Below are positions 59,986 to 64,000 of a stretch of DNA of 64,000 bases, one piece after another; position 1 is the first letter of the stretch; the number at the start of each line of letters is the position of its first letter. Under the pieces are notes generated by a model that ran no database searches, was not told the origin of the DNA, and saw only the letters and a list, made by a program, of their open reading frames with translations. The DNA lies in the NCBI GenBank assembly GCA_945946665.1, contig CAMEWO010000012.1:1-64000 (forward strand), written 5' to 3'. Origin of the DNA: an uncultured Eubacterium sp. (GTDB taxonomy: Bacteria > Bacillota > Clostridia > Lachnospirales > Lachnospiraceae). Both the position numbers and the translations under genes were made by a program.

Positions 59986-60837
59986 TCACAACATGGTAAA
60001 GTATTCCTCCAGCTTTTTCTGAAATATGCGCTGATTCTCTGTTTGAAATGATCCAAGTGGCATATAATAAATGCTTCGAAAACATTTTTCATCATCTATG
60101 TGAAGCAGACATATGTTTTCAGGCAGACTACTGCTTGTCCATGTAACAGAAGCCACAAGAGATACACCAAGTCCGAGACTAATAAGCTTACCCTGTAATA
60201 TATAATCATTGCAGGAGTAAGCTATTGAAGGAGTCCGCCTGCAATGACTGAACACAGAATTAAATACTTCTGAATATGAAGGGGTATTAGCGAGATCAAT
60301 AAACTTTTCATTCATCATCTGTTTCACAGTTATGTGTCCGGTTTTTGCAAGTGGATGTGATGCCGATACTGCAAGACATATTTCTTCAGTCATGAGAAGC
60401 TTTGCGCCTTCTGGAATATCATATGTAGATGGCACAGAGTCAATCAGAATATCACATCCTCTGGGCTCAGATGAAATGGAAAAGCTTACATATGGATGCT
60501 CATGAATAAACTCAGACAGCACATTGCTTACAAGTACAGCAGATGAATTAAGGCATAATCTTATCTCACCATGTTCCCCAATGCTTTCCTTAATTTCACG
60601 GGATGCCTCCTCGACAAGAGGAATAATTCTGTTTGTATAATCGAGAAGGATTTCACCTTGTCTTGTACACTCTAACCCATTCTTATTACGTATAAACAGT
60701 CTGGCACCAAGTTCCTCTTCCAGCTTTTTTATTGTCTAGCTTAAAGCTGGCTGAGCGATACAAAGTTCATCCGCTGCATGTGTCATATTCTTATGTTTTG
60801 CTATTACCTGAAACTGGCGTAACTGGTATATCTCCAT
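59986..60837 (-). pseudogene. LysR-family regulator interrupted by one in-frame TAG
   Basis: The full frame would be 283 aa: MEIYQLRQFQVIAKHKNMTH, then an intact winged-helix HTH and effector domain. Codon 34 (60736-60738) is TAG where family members usually have Gln (QPALS-stop-TIKKLEEELG). A C-terminal frame remains open from a GTG at 60522. Apart from this one codon the gene looks intact, so it is either a very recent mutation, a read error or dependent on suppression. It would regulate the adjacent aminotransferase/dehydrogenase or the carrier at 60882. Confidence 0.8.
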
Positions 60838-60881
60838 TATGTAACCTCATTTCTTTATATTATACTAAAAGGATTTTCATT

Positions 60882-61796
60882 ATGATAACGCAAATATTAA
60901 TTACACAAACATTAATTATGTTCATTCTTATGATAATTGGTCTGATTTTTTCAAAATCTGGCCTTCTTACAGCTAATGGCAGTAAAGATATTGCCAATAT
61001 ACTCTTATATATTGTAATCCCCTGTGTTATTATCAGAAGCTACATAACACAGTTTACTTATGAAAAACTATATGGTCTTCTCCTGTCTGCCATTCTGGCA
61101 GTTTTTTCATTTGCTGTTTCTATCGTAGTTTCGTTCCTGGCATTCGGTACACGAAAACCTATAGACAACTTCGGTACAACTTTCTGTAATGCAGGTTTTA
61201 TTGGGATTCCGCTTGTAACAGCTGTTTTTGGGAATGATGCTGCATTCTATATAGCATCATTTGCAAGTATGCTTAATCTTTTGCAATGGACATACGGCAT
61301 AGTAATTATAACAGGAAAAAGAAATATGATAAACATAAAAAAAATAATAATTAATCCTGTTACAATATCATTAATAATTGGACTAATCATGTTTTTTACA
61401 GGAGTAAAACTCCCTGAAATAATTAACAGTACATTGTCTTTCCTTGCATCAATGAACACTCCCGTTGCAATGATAGTTCTTGGTTACTATCTTTCATGTG
61501 TCAAAATAAAAGATTTATTTTTTAACGCTGAATTATATATTCCCACTATAATTCGTCTGACATTAATTCCTGTATTGACACTGGCAGTCCTGTATCTACT
61601 GCCTTTTGGCCACGGTCAGACAGGAATGATAACACTAATTTCTGCATCAACACCTATAGGAACCAGCACTGCAATCTTTGCACAGAAGTTTGGGCAGGAT
61701 TACCAAAAAGCTGTGTGTATGGTCTGTTTATCCACAATACTGTCAATAATTACGATACCACTTGTTATGCATTTTGCGCAAATGATTCTTATGTAA
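60882..61796 (+). CDS. AEC-family carrier (auxin efflux carrier/malate permease type)
   Basis: 304 aa from ATG 60882 (AAAGGA 8 nt upstream); an ATG-containing frame further upstream runs through the LysR gene and is not used. Ten spans; ends with the AEC motif SASTPIGTSTAIFAQKFGQDY. Probable export or uptake of organic acids, fitting the hydroxyacid dehydrogenase nearby. Confidence 0.9.
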   Translation: MITQILITQTLIMFILMIIGLIFSKSGLLTANGSKDIANILLYIVIPCVIIRSYITQFTYEKLYGLLLSAILAVFSFAVSIVVSFLAFGTRKPIDNFGTTFCNAGFIGIPLVTAVFGNDAAFYIASFASMLNLLQWTYGIVIITGKRNMINIKKIIINPVTISLIIGLIMFFTGVKLPEIINSTLSFLASMNTPVAMIVLGYYLSCVKIKDLFFNAELYIPTIIRLTLIPVLTLAVLYLLPFGHGQTGMITLISASTPIGTSTAIFAQKFGQDYQKAVCMVCLSTILSIITIPLVMHFAQMILM

Positions 61797-61868
61797 AACA
61801 GATTACGTACTATTCCCGTTAATTATAACACGATAACCATTGTGTATTTTACATAATCACCTGAATGA

Positions 61869-61934
61869 TATAATATGAGAGCAACAAAAGGCAACGGGGC
61901 CATGATTGTTAGTCATGGCTCCGTTGCCTTTTTT
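61869..61934 (+). promoter_or_regulatory. Promoter-proximal terminator-like hairpin before the NSS transporter
   Basis: TATAAT (61869-61874) is followed within about 12 nt by a long hairpin: AAAAGGCAACGG (61886-61897) and GCCATGA with TCATGGC (61913-61919) and CCGTTGCCTTTT (61921-61932), then T residues. It may end the AEC transcript or act as an attenuator for the NSS gene 80 nt further on. Confidence 0.6.
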
Positions 61935-62014
61935 CCCGGGAAACAAAAAATATAAGTACATCTATTGACAAAAAAACACTTGAGAAATAATATGAAAAAA
62001 GGATGGATTATACT

Positions 62015-63355
62015 ATGGACACTAACAAAAAACAACGAGACGCTTTCAGAAGCAGGACAGGATTTATACTTGCATGTATTGGTTCTGCCGTTGGAATGGG
62101 AAACATATGGCGTTTCCCATATATGGTATCAGCATGGGGAGGAATGACATTCTTAATTCCTTACATACTGTTCGTAATACTTATTGGTTCAACCGGAGTT
62201 ATTGAAGAAATGGCTCTTGGACGTGCCACAAAGGGTGGACCTATTAAAGCATTTGGCAAATGTACGGAAATAAGAACGGGAAATAAAAAAACAGGAGAGC
62301 TTGTAGGCCTAATTCCTGTTCTCGGTTCCCTGGCTCTGGCTATAGGTTATACTGTTGTAGTAGGTTGGATATTTAAATATGCATATCTTGCTTTTACTGG
62401 AAAACTTTCAGGAATGGGACAGGATATGAATTCAATCGGAGGAATGTTTGGAAGCACAGCATCCACATTCGGAAATAACCTGTGGCTTATAATCGCCATG
62501 ATTGTAACAGCTGTTATTATGGCATTTGGAATAGCAGGTGGAATCGAAAAAGCTAACAAAATAATGATGCCACTGCTGTTTATAATGTTCGTAGGACTTG
62601 GAATCTATGTTTTCACACTTCCCGGTTCAACAGCAGGCTATAAGTACATTTTCACCATTAATCCCCGTGGATTGCTTGATATAAAGCTTTGGATATATGC
62701 GTTTGGTCAGGCTTTCTTTTCACTTTCAATTGCCGGCAATGGTACTGTTATCTATGGCTCATACCTCAGTGATTCTGAGAATGTTGCGACTTCTGCAAGA
62801 AATGTTGCATTATTTGATACATTAGCCGCTTTAATAGCTGCATTTGTTATTATTCCAGGTATGGCAGTTGGTGGTGCCGCATTATCATCAGGAGGACCTG
62901 GTTTAATGTTTATATATCTTGTAAATGTATTTAACGGAATGCCAGGTGGTAAGATTGTAGGAATTGTCTTCTATATATGCGTCCTCTTTGCTGGAATGAG
63001 TTCTCTGGTCAATCTGTATGAAGCCCCTGTTGCTACTTTACAGGAAAAGCTTGGTCTTAAAAGAGTGACATCAGTTGGAATAATTGCGGGTACAGGATGT
63101 ATCGTAGCACTGTTTATACAGGGAATTGTTTCAGGATGGATGGATGCTGTTTCTATCTATATCTGCCCACTGGGTGCAATGTTGGCAGGAATAATGTTCT
63201 TCTGGGTTGCTGGAAAAGATTTTGCTTTGAATGCAGTTAATACAGGAAAAGATAAACCTATCGGAAAATGGTTTATTCCACTTGGAAAATATGTTCTTGT
63301 CCCATTATCTTTCATAGCTCTTGTAGCAGGTGCTTTACTTGGTGGAATCGGCTGA
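62015..63355 (+). CDS. Sodium:neurotransmitter symporter (NSS) family transporter
   Basis: 446 aa from ATG 62015 (AAAAAGG region 8 nt upstream). Eleven or twelve spans; NSS fingerprint GSAVGMGNIWRFPYMVSAWGG in span 1 and SIAGNGTVIYGSYLS in span 6. Imports amino acids (for example Trp, Tyr, Met or Leu type substrates) with Na+. Na+ gradient could be supplied by the pyrophosphatase at 39347. Confidence 0.92.
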   Translation: MDTNKKQRDAFRSRTGFILACIGSAVGMGNIWRFPYMVSAWGGMTFLIPYILFVILIGSTGVIEEMALGRATKGGPIKAFGKCTEIRTGNKKTGELVGLIPVLGSLALAIGYTVVVGWIFKYAYLAFTGKLSGMGQDMNSIGGMFGSTASTFGNNLWLIIAMIVTAVIMAFGIAGGIEKANKIMMPLLFIMFVGLGIYVFTLPGSTAGYKYIFTINPRGLLDIKLWIYAFGQAFFSLSIAGNGTVIYGSYLSDSENVATSARNVALFDTLAALIAAFVIIPGMAVGGAALSSGGPGLMFIYLVNVFNGMPGGKIVGIVFYICVLFAGMSSLVNLYEAPVATLQEKLGLKRVTSVGIIAGTGCIVALFIQGIVSGWMDAVSIYICPLGAMLAGIMFFWVAGKDFALNAVNTGKDKPIGKWFIPLGKYVLVPLSFIALVAGALLGGIG

Positions 63356-63372
63356 TTCTAAATTTTACTATT

Positions 63373-63423
63373 AAAGCCTGACAAATTGTGGTTTTATTAT
63401 CCCACCACAACTTGTCAGGCTTT
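63373..63423. terminator. Convergent terminator
   Basis: AAAGCCTGACAA (63373-63384) pairs with TTGTCAGGCTTT (63412-63423), with inner TTGTGG/CCACAA; T-rich 3' flank (TTTCTTTT). Confidence 0.85.
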
Positions 63424-63442
63424 CTTTTGATATTGCCATAAA

Positions 63443-63991
63443 TCACACCAATTTCATCAGTTTACAATTCTCAATTCCTGCGTCCCAGAAATGTTCCAGA
63501 GGCATATTTCTTATCTGGCATACAATACTTGAATTCATTGCTCCATGCCCTACAATAAGTATATCCTTTCCCTCCGCCAGTCCTGGTTCAACTACCTGCT
63601 TTAAGAACTCCCCTGTTCTTGCAAACAGTTCTTCAAAGCTTTCTCCGCCTTCAACTGCCTTATAGTTTGCAGGGTCTTTAAACAGGACATTCACCGGGCA
63701 ATCAGGTATCTGAAATGAATTCTCTGTTCCTTCATATACTCCAAAACTCATTTCCTTAAGCCTGTCATCACAGATAATTGGAATATCTCTTTCCTTCAGC
63801 AATATCTGTGCTGTTTCCCTTGCTCTTATTAATGGTGAACAGTAGCATACATCAAAATTAATATCTTTATATTGTTCCCTGGCAGCCTCTGCCATTCTCC
63901 GACCCTCTTCATTTAGCGGAATGTCTGTACGTCCCTGCAGCTTATGCAGCACATTCCAGTCTGTTTTTCCATGTCTCATAATATACAGCAT
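63443..63991 (-). CDS. Histidine phosphatase (phosphoglycerate mutase-like)
   Basis: 182 aa. Phospho-His motif LYIMRHGKTDWN, second Arg in CSPLIRARETAQ, acid/base Glu in MSFGVYEGTE and the closing VGHGAM. Cofactor-dependent mutase superfamily (GpmB/CobC-like phosphatase). Its start lies close to the window edge, about 9 nt from the end, with the ribosome site near AGAATAATT, so the upstream context is unseen. Confidence 0.92.
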   Translation of the reverse strand: MLYIMRHGKTDWNVLHKLQGRTDIPLNEEGRRMAEAAREQYKDINFDVCYCSPLIRARETAQILLKERDIPIICDDRLKEMSFGVYEGTENSFQIPDCPVNVLFKDPANYKAVEGGESFEELFARTGEFLKQVVEPGLAEGKDILIVGHGAMNSSIVCQIRNMPLEHFWDAGIENCKLMKLV

Positions 63992-64000
63992 AATTATTCT

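Noticed and set aside
60732-60881. N-terminal extension of the AEC carrier
   Set aside because: The extended frame runs antisense through the LysR gene start; the ribosome site is at 60868-60873, so translation begins at 60882.
1-64000. CRISPR array, tRNA or rRNA genes, intact insertion sequence
   Set aside because: No regularly spaced direct repeats, no tRNA/rRNA consensus stretches and no transposase frames were recognised on either strand.

Overview
The window looks like chromosome from an anaerobic, low-GC Gram-positive bacterium of the Clostridia, most likely a Lachnospiraceae relative. I infer this from strong AGGAGG-type ribosome binding sites, A+T-rich intergenic DNA, and gene content: a flavin-reductase/rubredoxin fusion, a membrane pyrophosphatase, a FeoA-FeoB fusion and a HisA of the eukaryotic type. 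No rRNA, tRNA, CRISPR array or intact transposase was seen. The species cannot be named from the sequence alone.

Region by region. 1-3.75 kb: a restriction-modification locus with two paralogous PD-(D/E)XK endonuclease-like genes, two paralogous DPPY methyltransferases, a controller-type HTH gene and a small winged-helix-like protein; the paired layout suggests a heterodimeric enzyme for an asymmetric site. 3.75-6.4 kb: a very A+T-rich orphan gene (HAD phosphatase domain plus C-terminal membrane hairpin), followed by a decayed Tn916-type integrase tail, which marks an old mobile-element scar. 6.4-18.4 kb: an unusual accessory island with a polytopic Ser/Thr kinase, a PP2C phosphatase, an FHA protein, two metallophosphoesterases, a ClpP, a soluble VirD4/TraG-like ATPase, a MNT-type nucleotidyltransferase, an HTH regulator, several small orphan proteins (two pairs of paralogues) and, most strikingly, a soluble protein that joins a MotA-like cytoplasmic segment to a FliG C-terminal domain. 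Three promoters in this island share an AAGTTTAC element about 28 nt upstream of the -10 box, and one of them drives a structured RNA that ends in an intrinsic terminator.

18.4-44 kb is mostly housekeeping: homoserine dehydrogenase, HisA, potABCD, an ABC exporter with a TetR regulator, YeiH, a Lon-like AAA+ protein without protease domain, a MoxR/DUF58/transglutaminase cluster, an AraC regulator, MetY, a rubredoxin-type flavoprotein, K+-dependent membrane pyrophosphatase and FeoAB.

44-64 kb is a catabolic and transport region on amino-acid or amine themes: a Gfo/Idh/MocA oxidoreductase and EamA exporter; an operon with an ornithine-cyclodeaminase-family protein, AraC regulator, PII-like protein, APC permease and a diaminopentanoate-dehydrogenase-like enzyme; and a four-gene HcnABC/opine-oxidase-like flavoprotein complex. 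The last two operons share a 21-nt operator-like sequence (20/21 identical). Several transcripts here begin with terminator-like hairpins. The region ends with a lone receiver protein, an HD-domain protein, MBL and PAS proteins, an aminotransferase with a D-2-hydroxyacid dehydrogenase, a LysR gene broken by one in-frame TAG, an AEC carrier, an NSS sodium symporter and a histidine phosphatase.

The strongest candidate for an undescribed system is the 6.4-18.4 kb island: phospho-signalling (kinase/PP2C/FHA), proteolysis (ClpP), a VirD4-like motor and a flagellar-motor-derived fusion protein in one co-regulated set of operons without flagellar or conjugation genes in view.
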